DNA from: a virus
Direction: 5' to 3' (one strand)
Virus record (IMG/VR): IMGVR_UViG_3300037961_003713
Span: 6,724 to 44,861 of that record
DNA: 38,138 nucleotides
Part shown: piece by piece, positions 18,628 to 27,228 of the stretch
How the letters are laid out: each line of letters starts with the position of its first letter
Position numbering within the stretch: position 1 is the first letter of the stretch
The notes under the pieces: model-generated
Databases searched by the model: none
What the model was told of the DNA's origin: nothing
Seen by the model: only the letters and a program-made list of their open reading frames with translations
Program-made: the position numbers and the translations under genes

Positions 18628-18879
18628 CTAGTAAAGGTCGCCTTTTTTAACTGGAGCATAAGGAGAATCAGATTTATATGTTTCTCTTCTGTACTCGGCT
18701 TCCATTCTTTCTATAAGTTTATTTATTTTATGGCATTGACTGTTTAAAGATAAGTTGTGGTTTGCTATTTCAGGATTTTCATGTTTGCATTTGTGAAACG
18801 AGTCAAACATCATATCTTTTAATTGTTCTTTTATTTGTTTTATATATTCAGTTACTTTTTTCGTTTTTTTCATCTTCAA
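18628..18879 (-). CDS. Hypothetical helical protein, 83 aa
   Basis: An 83-residue basic, largely helical protein (VTEYIKQIKEQLKDMMFDSFHKCKHEN, later CHKINKLIERMEAEYRRE), possible coiled coil. It starts inside the 3' end of the metalloprotease gene (32-nt overlap), so the two are co-expressed on the minus strand. No family is recognised. Confidence 0.65.
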   Translation of the reverse strand: MKMKKTKKVTEYIKQIKEQLKDMMFDSFHKCKHENPEIANHNLSLNSQCHKINKLIERMEAEYRRETYKSDSPYAPVKKGDLY

Positions 18880-19195
18880 GTTTTCTCCAGTGACAATGGT
18901 TGTATAACATTCTGCTCACAGCATTCGCATAATTGAAAATGTCGCTTTCTGATTTGTCCCAAAAGAAAGCATGAGCCATTTCATGAATTATTGTATTGAG
19001 TTCTGTTTGTTTACTTAAATAAGGTGAAATTAGAATTTTTGGGTCTTTATCCTTGGGATCGTAACAAATACCGTCACAATGTTCTCCGTAGGTGTTTTTA
19101 TTGGGTTTTCTGAAAATTACCTCGTATTCTACACCTTTTGTGTTTTTAAAGGTAAAATTCTGCTTTTTCTTTGATTTTGTTTTATTTTTAGACAT
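18848..19195 (-). CDS. HExxH metallopeptidase-like protein (SprT/phage type)
   Basis: A 115-residue protein. The zinc motif is H71-E72-M-A-H75 (LNTIIHEMAHAFFWDKSE) with a likely third ligand E83 and the helix FNYANAVSRMLYN. CDGICYDP (40-47) precedes it. This is the small HExxH domain common in phages and related to SprT/WLM-type peptidases; substrates are not known. The N-terminus is basic (SKNKTKSKKKQ). It lies on the minus strand in an otherwise plus-strand region. Confidence 0.75.
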   Translation of the reverse strand: MSKNKTKSKKKQNFTFKNTKGVEYEVIFRKPNKNTYGEHCDGICYDPKDKDPKILISPYLSKQTELNTIIHEMAHAFFWDKSESDIFNYANAVSRMLYNHCHWRKLEDEKNEKSN

Positions 19196-19303
19196 TGCGT
19201 ATTACCCCCTACATGTAATTACAGCTAAATACTGGCAAAACGCGACTTTTAGTAAAAAAAATATTATAATTTCAATTTTCGTGTAACTATAATTGTTTAG
19301 ACT

Positions 19304-19627
19304 ATGAAAATATTTTGTCCTCAGTGCGGATTCAAAAACGAATACGTAGGCAAAAAGCCTAATTTTTGTTCTTCCTGCGGCTCTAGCTTAAACTCTTTAG
19401 ACAAACAAGAGAACTCGGCTAAAATCGAAGAGCAAGCGGTCGCAAATGAAGAGGTTTTAGATGATGAAGATTATGAAGACGAATATGTTGAAATTCCTAA
19501 CATAGATAGCTTAAAGTTTGATTTATATGAAGGCCAATCCCACAAAAGACAAACATTAGGTTCTCTATTAAACAATCCAAATAATAACTCATCAAATCAA
19601 CCAGCACCAAGAGACAAGTCTCCATAA
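19304..19627 (+). CDS. Zinc-ribbon protein, 107 aa
   Basis: A 107-residue protein. The N-terminal zinc ribbon has C5-x2-C8 and C22-x2-C25 (CPQC and CSSC), followed by a long acidic, low-complexity tail (LDDEDYEDEYVEIPN) and an Asn/Pro-rich end. Such ribbons with acidic tails are seen in transcription accessory factors. Directly upstream of the sigma-like factor, so a role in late transcription is a reasonable guess. TATAAT boxes lie in the upstream intergenic DNA without a clear -35. Confidence 0.65.
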   Translation: MKIFCPQCGFKNEYVGKKPNFCSSCGSSLNSLDKQENSAKIEEQAVANEEVLDDEDYEDEYVEIPNIDSLKFDLYEGQSHKRQTLGSLLNNPNNNSSNQPAPRDKSP

Positions 19628-19672
19628 AACGCGCTTGATTAAAACAAAGCGTGAAATAAGGAAAAAATATGA

Positions 19673-20356
19673 ATGTCGAAAAAGAAGCTGGAATTTGAAG
19701 AATGTATCGAAAAGATAGATCACGAAATAACTAAACGTAAGAATAAGTGGAATCTTACGGCGATTAGTTGGATGGATTTTGATGATGTATCTCAAATTCT
19801 AAGAATACATATATTTAAAAAATGGCATTTATACGATCAAAGTCAACCTTTGGCTCCTTGGTTAAACAGGATAATATCAAACCAAATAAAAAATTTAGTA
19901 CGTAATAACTATGGAAACTATTCTCGCCCCTGTTTAAAGTGTGCGGCTGCCGAGAGTTCAGATTTATGTAAGATATACGGAAAACAAGATAGCACCTGTC
20001 CATTATATGCAAACTGGGAAAAAACAAAAAAAGTAGCTCACGATGTAAAAATACCATTACCTTTAGAGAACCACTCTCAAGAGGTTTTCAACATGAGCGA
20101 AGACAAAGTAGATTTACAAAGGAATATAGATAAAATACACAGTAAAATGCAAGAAGTCCTAAAACCTTTAGAATGGAAAATATATCAGTGCCTATATATA
20201 GAGAATTTAACAGAAGAGCAAACAGCGAAGAAAATGGGCTACAAAACCACAGAAAAAAATCGATCACCAGGATATAAACAAATTAAAAATATACAAAAGA
20301 TAATAATCGCAAAGGTTAAGAAGAATTTAGATACAGGGGAAATTGATATAATCTAA
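19673..20356 (+). CDS. Sigma-like RNA polymerase factor with a Cys-rich insertion
   Basis: A 227-residue protein resembling small (ECF/group-4) sigma factors. The region 2-like segment is residues about 34-80 (DFDDVSQILRIHIFKKWHLYD, then APWLNRIISNQIKNLVRNN). The region 4-like helix-turn-helix is about 160-215 (LEWKIYQCLYIENLTEEQTAKKMG). Between them sits a cluster C87-x2-C90-x8-C99-x9-C109, a likely zinc-binding insert unusual for sigma factors. It would direct host RNA polymerase to phage promoters. AAGGA precedes the start; the stop overlaps the next ATG (TAATG). Late-gene sigma is the favoured role, by position. Confidence 0.75.
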   Translation: MSKKKLEFEECIEKIDHEITKRKNKWNLTAISWMDFDDVSQILRIHIFKKWHLYDQSQPLAPWLNRIISNQIKNLVRNNYGNYSRPCLKCAAAESSDLCKIYGKQDSTCPLYANWEKTKKVAHDVKIPLPLENHSQEVFNMSEDKVDLQRNIDKIHSKMQEVLKPLEWKIYQCLYIENLTEEQTAKKMGYKTTEKNRSPGYKQIKNIQKIIIAKVKKNLDTGEIDII

Positions 20357-21441
20357 TGTCTATAGAACTAACAGAAGAACAACAGGCAAATATTTTAAAA
20401 GCATGGAACGACTCTGACGATCCTCCCGCGCTTTTAGAATTAATAAGAGCAGCATACCCAAACGAAAATTACGACGGCAGAACCAAAGAAGGGCGAGCCG
20501 TTAAAAAGTTTTTGGCTTCGCGACAAATAGTTGCTGATGGGGCGCACGTTTACAAACCCAAAAATAAAGTAGAACTTACAGAGGAACAAAAAGAGTATAC
20601 ATCCAACAATGTAAGCGTAATGTCTGCCGTAGAAATAGCCAGAATAATTTTCAACGATAATTCTCTTTCAAATTTGAATCAGGAGTCTCGGGCTGTAGCA
20701 GATTATATAAACACGCTAGACAATAAAGTTATTTATAGCGATCCAACCTCAGATGTTCCGCAGTCTCCAGAGTACAAGCCGCCTAAAACGGCTCTGAGAA
20801 TGACGCAGAGAGTAAACAAATATGTTCACGAGGGCTTAGAAGAAGGTAACCTAAAAGCCGTAGAGAAAAAAGGCATAGAAGCTTTAATTGGTTATCTGCA
20901 TACGTTTAGATTTTTGCATCAAATCAATAATTATGAAAACCAAAACGATAGAGATTTATTCGAGTCTAGCTTTATTCGTTATACTTACGACAAACCAGAT
21001 TTAACACAAGAAGAAGTTGATCAATATATAGTGTTATCTACCGAGGTTGTAATAGCAGCAAACATACAAAGACGAAAAGAACACCTAACCCAATTACTTG
21101 ACAACACTGTAGAAGACACCGACGGTAGAGCGTCTATGTCATTAGTCGAAGTCATAGGAAAAATAGAAACAGAATATAATCAATCAGTAAATAGACAACA
21201 GAAACTTTTAGGAGACTTAAAAGAAAAAAGATCGGATAGACTAAGTAAGCAAGTAAAAGAAAATGCTAGTATTTTAAATTTAGTCCAAATGTGGAAAGAA
21301 GAAGAATCAAGAAAGAAAATGATCCACCTAGCGGAGCTAAGAAAACAAGTAATTAAAGAAGAAGTTGAGAGACTATCTTCTATGGATGAAATTAAATGTA
21401 GAATAATGGGTTTAAGCGAAGACGAGGCTTTAGATGGTTAA
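20356..21441 (+). CDS. Possible small terminase subunit / DNA-binding protein, 361 aa
   Basis: A 361-residue protein with two similar N-terminal modules. Residues 3-55 start with ELTEEQQANIL and end GRAVKKFLA; residues 73-120 start with ELTEEQKEY and end SRAVADYIN. Each looks like a small helical HTH unit. The rest is helical and charged, with a coiled coil near 265-345. Position just before nuclease and large terminase fits a small terminase, but no direct sequence match is seen. The start overlaps the previous stop (TAATG) and the end overlaps the next gene by 8 nt. Confidence 0.55.
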   Translation: MSIELTEEQQANILKAWNDSDDPPALLELIRAAYPNENYDGRTKEGRAVKKFLASRQIVADGAHVYKPKNKVELTEEQKEYTSNNVSVMSAVEIARIIFNDNSLSNLNQESRAVADYINTLDNKVIYSDPTSDVPQSPEYKPPKTALRMTQRVNKYVHEGLEEGNLKAVEKKGIEALIGYLHTFRFLHQINNYENQNDRDLFESSFIRYTYDKPDLTQEEVDQYIVLSTEVVIAANIQRRKEHLTQLLDNTVEDTDGRASMSLVEVIGKIETEYNQSVNRQQKLLGDLKEKRSDRLSKQVKENASILNLVQMWKEEESRKKMIHLAELRKQVIKEEVERLSSMDEIKCRIMGLSEDEALDG

Positions 21442-22381
21442 ATGTGCAATTTGCAATAAAGAATTCGAAAATGATCGAAAATTACACGCTCATCTAAAAG
21501 CACACAAGATGAGGATGGCTGAGTATTATCAAACTCAATACCCTAGATACGACAAGTACGATGGCAAGATAATTAAATTTAAAAACAAAGTTCAATATTT
21601 CGAGTCGGACTTTAATTCTAGAACCAATCTTAGAATGTGGCTAAAAAACTCCACCGCAGAAGAAGCCAAGCAGTATTGCAAAGAAATCTTAAAGTCAAGA
21701 AAAAATAAAAAAGACTTAATATATTCTCCCTCGCAAGTTGAATTAAGAACTCTGATGTTTCCGCCAATTCAATACTACAATAAAATATTTGGTGATTATT
21801 ACAAACTATGCGAAGAGATAGGGCTTAAAAATAAATACAGTAACACAGAAGAAGTTATTAGCCACTCTGAGTGGCAAAAGCCAGAATATGAAATTTTAAT
21901 AGACACAAGAGAACAGCGTCCACTCAAGTTTAAGAGAAATGTAAAATTAATGAAGCTTGATTATGGAGACTATGCATTTAGTAGCTCTGAGGCTTCGTGT
22001 AAGGCGTTTATTGAGAGAAAGGCTGTAGGAGACTTCCTTGGTACTATAAGCGGCGGATACGAGCGTTTCGAGCGCGAAATACAACGTGCCGTAGAAGATG
22101 ACGCAAGCTTGATAGTTGTAGTAGAGCAAAAGCTGTCAAAAGCTATACATTTTAACCAACAAAGGAAAAGTCATGGAGGTTTAGTATACAACAAAGTAAG
22201 AGCTACTCCAGAGTTTATTTTTCATAGAGTTAGATCATTATGTCAAAAATATCCAAGTATACAATTTTTATTTGTCGATGGTAAAAAAGAATCTTCCAGA
22301 ATAATAGAAAAGATTTTTACTTGCGACTGCGTCTATAAAAAAACAGATTTACAACTAGCCTACGATACAGGTAAATTATAA
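21434..22381 (+). CDS. C2H2 zinc finger-ERCC4-type nuclease
   Basis: A 315-residue protein. The N-terminal C2H2 finger is C4-x2-C7-x12-H20-x3-H24. The C-terminal nuclease domain of ERCC4/XPF/Mus81 type has D157-T-R159-E160 (ILIDTREQRPL), GDY at 178-180 and E194-R195-K196 (FIERKAVGDFLG), with a SGGYERFEREIQRA segment after. These residues form the metal-dependent ERKxxxD-like centre that cuts branched DNA in the family. Between them is a linker of about 120 residues. It overlaps its neighbours on both sides (8 nt and TAATG), so it belongs to the packaging operon. Confidence 0.85.
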   Translation: MVKCAICNKEFENDRKLHAHLKAHKMRMAEYYQTQYPRYDKYDGKIIKFKNKVQYFESDFNSRTNLRMWLKNSTAEEAKQYCKEILKSRKNKKDLIYSPSQVELRTLMFPPIQYYNKIFGDYYKLCEEIGLKNKYSNTEEVISHSEWQKPEYEILIDTREQRPLKFKRNVKLMKLDYGDYAFSSSEASCKAFIERKAVGDFLGTISGGYERFEREIQRAVEDDASLIVVVEQKLSKAIHFNQQRKSHGGLVYNKVRATPEFIFHRVRSLCQKYPSIQFLFVDGKKESSRIIEKIFTCDCVYKKTDLQLAYDTGKL

Positions 22382-24216
22382 TGTGGTACGCAAATCCAAA
22401 TCAGCCAAGCAGAGCGGAAGAAATAAATAGTCAACTTCTCAATCTTGAGGGTGAACTAGAAGATAAAGAAGCGAAAATAACATTAGCTAAATTTTTGCGA
22501 AATAATCTTGCGTTTACTACAGAGTTAATCTCTGGTATAAAACTCGCTCCATTTCAGGAAATAACTTTAAGAGCAATGCTCAATAGGAATTTCTCAATGT
22601 GCGTTTGGGGTCGTGGCTGCGGTAAAACTTTTATTGCGTCTGTATTTTGTTTCATGCAGTGTATATTTGAACCAGGTACAAAGATTCTCATAGCGGGGCC
22701 AACTTTTCGTACCGCTAGATTTATATTCAATAATTTAGAAAAGATAGTAAATTCGAAAGGCGCAGAACTTTTGTGTCAAGCTTTTGGCGCGAAACCCTCA
22801 AAAAGAAACGATCAATACGAATGGATAATTAATGGAGGCTCGATTACGGCGGTTCCTCTTTCGGGTGAAAAGATTCGTGGTTTTCGCGCAAACATTTTGG
22901 TTCTTGACGAGTATCTTTTGTTGCCAGAGGAAATTATTAAAACCGTATTGATGCCGTTCTTGGTGGCTCCTCAAGACATGTCCGAACGAATAAAAATTCG
23001 CGAAATGGAAGACAGTTTAATCAAGGCTGGCAAAATGGAAGAAAACCAGCGCATGGTATTCGAAAATAACTCTAAAATGGTAGCGTTATCATCTGCTTCT
23101 TACACTTTCGAAAATTTATATAAAACTTACAAAGATTGGACTCACAAAATATACAGCCCAGAAGAGTCTGGAGATTCTTCTTATTTTATTTCTCAAATGG
23201 GATACGAGTCTTTACCAGAAGAGATGGTCGATAAAACAATTATTGATGAGGCTGCTTCAGGTGGAACATCTAATTCCTCTTTCATGAGAGAGTATTGCGC
23301 TCAATTTACAGATGGCAGTGATTCATATTTTAGTGCTAAAAAAATGCATAATTGTACTATAGATGATGGCCAAGTACCCACAACCTTAATCAAAGGCGAG
23401 TCTGGCAAAAAATATATATTGGGGATTGACCCATCTTTTTCAAATAGTCCAAGTTCTGACTATTTTGCTATGTCGCTACTGGAAATGGACGATGCAACTA
23501 AACAGGGTATCTTGGTGCATAGTTATGCCGTCGCTGGAGGAGATTTAAAGCAACATATAGATTATCTTTATTACTTAATGACAAGCTTTAACATTGAAAT
23601 GATTTGTATTGATAATGCGGGATTTGGCTTTATTGATAGCTGCAACGAATCAGAATTGTTTACTAAGGGAAATTTAAATTTAGATTTCTTTGATTTCGAC
23701 ACGAACAAAGAAGGTTTAGCTTACAAAAAAGAATTGATAAAAGTCAGAAGAAACTATAACAAAGAATCTGGTAAAATTGTATTTAAGCAGATTTTTATTT
23801 CGGATTGGTTACGTAAAGCCAACGAACATTTACAGGCTTGTATAGATCATCAAAAAATATGGTTCGCTTCTAAAACAGTGGCAAACCCATCCGAGTTCAA
23901 TAGACAAACCGCTAGACATATTCCGACCAAGTTAACTGGATCAGAAAATATGCTAGAACTTATAGAAACTCAAGATGACCTTATTTACCAAACCAAGAAA
24001 CAATGCGCTATGGTCGAGGTTAAAAGCACTGCAAGAGGAACACAGACATTTGACCTTCCGCAGCATTTAAAACGCTCCACAAGCGCGAACAGAGCCAGAA
24101 AAGATAATTATACAACACTTATGTTAGCAAACTGGGCGTTGAAATCGTATTATGATGTGATGGCAGTCGATAAAGATCAAACAAATGATACTTTTAATCC
24201 AATAATGATACCATAA
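22381..24216 (+). CDS. terL: Terminase large subunit
   Basis: A 611-residue protein. The ATPase half has Walker A GRGCGKT (77-83) and Walker B ILVLDE (172-177) after an adenine-binding [12 protein letters not shown] segment. The nuclease half has D350 (YILGIDPSF), then [11 protein letters not shown], then a third acidic site in [10 protein letters not shown]. It cuts concatemeric DNA and drives it into the prohead through the portal. Its length is normal for the family. The ATG overlaps the upstream stop (TAATG). Confidence 0.92.
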   Translation: MWYANPNQPSRAEEINSQLLNLEGELEDKEAKITLAKFLRNNLAFTTELISGIKLAPFQEITLRAMLNRNFSMCVWGRGCGKTFIASVFCFMQCIFEPGTKILIAGPTFRTARFIFNNLEKIVNSKGAELLCQAFGAKPSKRNDQYEWIINGGSITAVPLSGEKIRGFRANILVLDEYLLLPEEIIKTVLMPFLVAPQDMSERIKIREMEDSLIKAGKMEENQRMVFENNSKMVALSSASYTFENLYKTYKDWTHKIYSPEESGDSSYFISQMGYESLPEEMVDKTIIDEAASGGTSNSSFMREYCAQFTDGSDSYFSAKKMHNCTIDDGQVPTTLIKGESGKKYILGIDPSFSNSPSSDYFAMSLLEMDDATKQGILVHSYAVAGGDLKQHIDYLYYLMTSFNIEMICIDNAGFGFIDSCNESELFTKGNLNLDFFDFDTNKEGLAYKKELIKVRRNYNKESGKIVFKQIFISDWLRKANEHLQACIDHQKIWFASKTVANPSEFNRQTARHIPTKLTGSENMLELIETQDDLIYQTKKQCAMVEVKSTARGTQTFDLPQHLKRSTSANRARKDNYTTLMLANWALKSYYDVMAVDKDQTNDTFNPIMIP

Positions 24217-24235
24217 AAGTGTAATTTTTAAAGAA

Positions 24236-25138
24236 ATGGCCGACAATAGACTTAGAATATCGCAAATATATACTCCAGATATTTCTGGTTACGTTAATAC
24301 CGTGATTAGCAATGCCAACTTGGCTGGCCCAACCGGAGCTACCGGAGCCACTGGAGCAGATAGCACGGTTGCGGGTCCAAGTGGACCTACTGGACCAACT
24401 GGCGCAGATAGCACTGTAACTGGTCCAACAGGGCCAACAGGTAATACTGGCATTTCTGTAACTGGCCCAACTGGACCCACTGGAGCAGATAGTACAGTTA
24501 CAGGACCAACTGGCCCCGCTGGCCAAACTGGACCCACCGGAGCAATAGAAAACATGGTTTACGATGCGGGTTCTTCGACTTTCTTGCTCCACGAAAAAAG
24601 TTTAAAGTTTGGAAAAACTGGTATATTCTCTGGGGCTAATGATGGATATATTTATGTTGAACCTAGTAATGACGATTTAGTTATTAGAAAAGCAAACCAA
24701 GACGTACAAATAACCGTTGATGGAAACGTTGGTAATGTTGGCCTTCATTTGCCTACGGGTACAACCCCATCTTATGCTTTAGATGTTTCGGGAGGGGCTG
24801 GTTTTAGAGGTGCTACCTCTAATAAAGTTCTTATTAGCCATGAAACTGACGGGTCAGAAATCAAGCTACATAACTCTGCTGGAACAGCTAAAACAAAAAT
24901 TTCGTCTCACGAAAATAGTTGGCTTCTGGGCGGGTTTTTAGGGGTTGGAGATTCGACTCCAGACTATCCAATAGATGTAACGGGTATGGGTAGATTTCAA
25001 CATGTTATACTTACTGGGTTAGCTCCAGCTACCCCCAGTAGCCTCGGCGTAGTCGGACAAATGGCTACTAGCGGAACTTATTTATACGCTTGTACTGGGG
25101 TTAATCAATGGGGTAGAGTCCAACTTAGTTCTTGGTAA
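24236..25138 (+). CDS. Collagen-like repeat protein, 300 aa
   Basis: A 300-residue protein. Residues about 30-105 are Gly-X-Y repeats, mostly Gly-Pro-Thr, with recurring GADSTV and GISVT interruptions. Then comes a beta-rich region with heptad-free strands ([38 protein letters not shown]) and a C-terminal [26 protein letters not shown] end, typical of trimeric fibre or decoration proteins. Collagen-like repeats make extended trimers on virions. Its place between terminase and portal, both assembly genes, is unusual. It starts 20 nt after the terminase stop. Confidence 0.8.
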   Translation: MADNRLRISQIYTPDISGYVNTVISNANLAGPTGATGATGADSTVAGPSGPTGPTGADSTVTGPTGPTGNTGISVTGPTGPTGADSTVTGPTGPAGQTGPTGAIENMVYDAGSSTFLLHEKSLKFGKTGIFSGANDGYIYVEPSNDDLVIRKANQDVQITVDGNVGNVGLHLPTGTTPSYALDVSGGAGFRGATSNKVLISHETDGSEIKLHNSAGTAKTKISSHENSWLLGGFLGVGDSTPDYPIDVTGMGRFQHVILTGLAPATPSSLGVVGQMATSGTYLYACTGVNQWGRVQLSSW

Positions 25139-25171
25139 TTTATTTTATTTTTAGCTTATTTTACTCTTGTC

Positions 25172-25200
25172 TTGACTTTCAAGGCTATTTTGTGTAATAT
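25172..25200 (+). promoter_or_regulatory. Promoter for the portal gene
   Basis: TTGACT at 25172-25177, 17-nt spacer ending TGTG, TAATAT at 25195-25200. The ATG at 25222 is 21 nt downstream. Late-region promoter with the same form as the left-hand ones. Confidence 0.7.
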
Positions 25201-25221
25201 ATAGTGTAAATTTAATTGAAA

Positions 25222-27225
25222 ATGAGCGTAAAAAAGAACACCACTACGGGCAAAAAGCAAAATTCTGCAAATAACGCCAAAGAAGAGGAAAAAAGCCTAT
25301 TAGAAACACAGGATACTTCTCCCTTGATGGCAGAATTTTCTGACTCGTCTACAGCCTCATCAACAAGAACTCGCAGAAACGCGGCTTCTACGATGACTCG
25401 CAGCGATAGATACAAAAATATCGAAGATGGCTTAGTTCCTTGGAAATACACCACAGGATCAAAATACCAAAAGGCTGGCCCCAAAGCTATAGACATAGAA
25501 GAAGCTGTTGCGCTTTGTCAAAAAGCTTATTATAATTTTTCAGTATTTAGAAACACAATCGATTTAATGACGGAGTTCTCTGTTAGTGATATATATCTAC
25601 GGGGAGGCAGTAAAAAATCTAGACAGTTCTTTGAGGCGTTATTTAGAAAAATAAACATAATTGAATTCATGGACAAGTTCTTCCGTGAGTATTATCGTTC
25701 TGGTAACGTGTTTGTGTATAGATTTGATTCTGTTTTAAGAAAGGAAGATTTAAGAAAAATCACACAAACATTTGGGTCTGGCCTTAGCTCTTTGAGTCAA
25801 GACAACTCTTTATTGATTCCAACTAAATACATGATTCTGAATCCTGCGGATGTAAGACTTACAGGTTCACTAACTTTTAATTCAGGGACTTATTCTAAAG
25901 TAGTTACTGATTACGAGTTACAAAAGCTACAAAACCCGACCTCCGAAGAAGAAAAAGAATTAGCTGAATCGTTACCAGAGGAAGTAAAAAAACAATTAAA
26001 GTCTAAAAAGATTTCTTCGGTAATGATTCCTTTGGATACTCAGAAGGTTCAGGCTATTTTTTACAAAAAGCAAGACTACGAACCATTCGCTGTTCCTATG
26101 GGTTATCCTGTTTTAGAGGATATAAACGCCAAAGCGGAAATGAAAAAAATTGACATGGCTATAGCTCGCACAATGCAGCAAGCCATCCTTTTGGTTACTA
26201 TGGGTTCCGAGCCAGAAAAAGGAGGGGTCAACCAGAAGAATTTACAGGCGATGCAAAAGCTTTTCGCTAACGAGTCTGTTGGTAGAGTTTTAATTGCAGA
26301 TTATACAACTCAGGCTGAATTTGTTGTACCCAAGATCGGAGAACTTATGGACTCCAAAAAATATGAAATCTTCGACAAAGATATCAGAATGGGCCTCAAC
26401 AATATTTTAATTGGAGAAGATGAAAAATTTGCTAACACGAGCATAAAAGTAAAAATCTTCATAAAGAGATTAAAGCAAGCTCGTAAAACTTTTATTAATG
26501 ATTTTCTTTTCCCAGAGATTAAAAGAATTTGTCGTCAGCTAGGATTTAAAAACTTTCCTACTCCTTATTTTGAAGATATAGATATTAGAGACGAGCTATC
26601 TTACGCTAAAGTCTACAATAGACTAATGGAGCTTGGCGTACTAACTCCAGAGGAAGGTTTAAAAGCAATCGAAAGCGGGAAGCTTCCCGATTTGGAGGAG
26701 TCCGTGGAAAATCAAAACGTTTTCAAAGAGTTGAGAGAGAAAGGTATTTATCAACCTCTTGTCGGGGGCAAGGTAAATCTAGACGATAACGAAGATGAAG
26801 GCGAAGAGGTTTCGCAACCCGCGCCTCAACCTGGTAGACCCGACGGAACAGATGGTATACCTCAAGACAACCCAAGAACCCCAACGGATAACCAATCACC
26901 AGCATCTAGTTTCTTTAGTTTAACTAAAGTTAAAGATAATTTAATATTAGCTCAAAAATTAACAAGTGAAGTTGAAAAAGAGCTACGCTCAAAGCATAAA
27001 ATCAAAAGATTAACAAACAAGCAAAAAGAAGTAGCTAATTGTATATCTGAAGTTATTATTGCTAATGAGCAATCTGAAGATTGGATTAATAAAATCAAAC
27101 AATATGTAGATAGCCCAATCGACACAAACGCCGCCAGAACAAAAGAAATAAATAAACTAGCGGCAGAGCATCAAGTAGACTATTATTTAGCTTCTATTTT
27201 GTATGCAAGCACAAAGGAAAATTAA
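25222..27225 (+). CDS. Portal protein
   Basis: A 667-residue protein. It has a long disordered N-terminus (Thr/Ser/Lys-rich, residues 1-60), then the portal-like core with RNTIDLMTEFSVSDIYLRGG, FMDKFFREYYRSGNVFVYRFD and a MILNPADVRL segment. A long acidic Pro-rich stretch follows (about residues 515-565, QPAPQPGRPDGTDG). It forms the dodecameric ring through which DNA enters and leaves. Start ATG 25222; TTG two codons earlier is rejected. Identified from position and typical segments; no catalytic motif exists to confirm. Confidence 0.75.
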   Translation: MSVKKNTTTGKKQNSANNAKEEEKSLLETQDTSPLMAEFSDSSTASSTRTRRNAASTMTRSDRYKNIEDGLVPWKYTTGSKYQKAGPKAIDIEEAVALCQKAYYNFSVFRNTIDLMTEFSVSDIYLRGGSKKSRQFFEALFRKINIIEFMDKFFREYYRSGNVFVYRFDSVLRKEDLRKITQTFGSGLSSLSQDNSLLIPTKYMILNPADVRLTGSLTFNSGTYSKVVTDYELQKLQNPTSEEEKELAESLPEEVKKQLKSKKISSVMIPLDTQKVQAIFYKKQDYEPFAVPMGYPVLEDINAKAEMKKIDMAIARTMQQAILLVTMGSEPEKGGVNQKNLQAMQKLFANESVGRVLIADYTTQAEFVVPKIGELMDSKKYEIFDKDIRMGLNNILIGEDEKFANTSIKVKIFIKRLKQARKTFINDFLFPEIKRICRQLGFKNFPTPYFEDIDIRDELSYAKVYNRLMELGVLTPEEGLKAIESGKLPDLEESVENQNVFKELREKGIYQPLVGGKVNLDDNEDEGEEVSQPAPQPGRPDGTDGIPQDNPRTPTDNQSPASSFFSLTKVKDNLILAQKLTSEVEKELRSKHKIKRLTNKQKEVANCISEVIIANEQSEDWINKIKQYVDSPIDTNAARTKEINKLAAEHQVDYYLASILYASTKEN

Positions 27226-27228
27226 ACT

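Noticed and set aside
24289-24592. Minus-strand Gly/Pro/Val-rich frames under the collagen-like gene
   Set aside because: They only mirror the Gly-X-Y repeat DNA; the plus-strand protein has a sensible beta-rich continuation and start.
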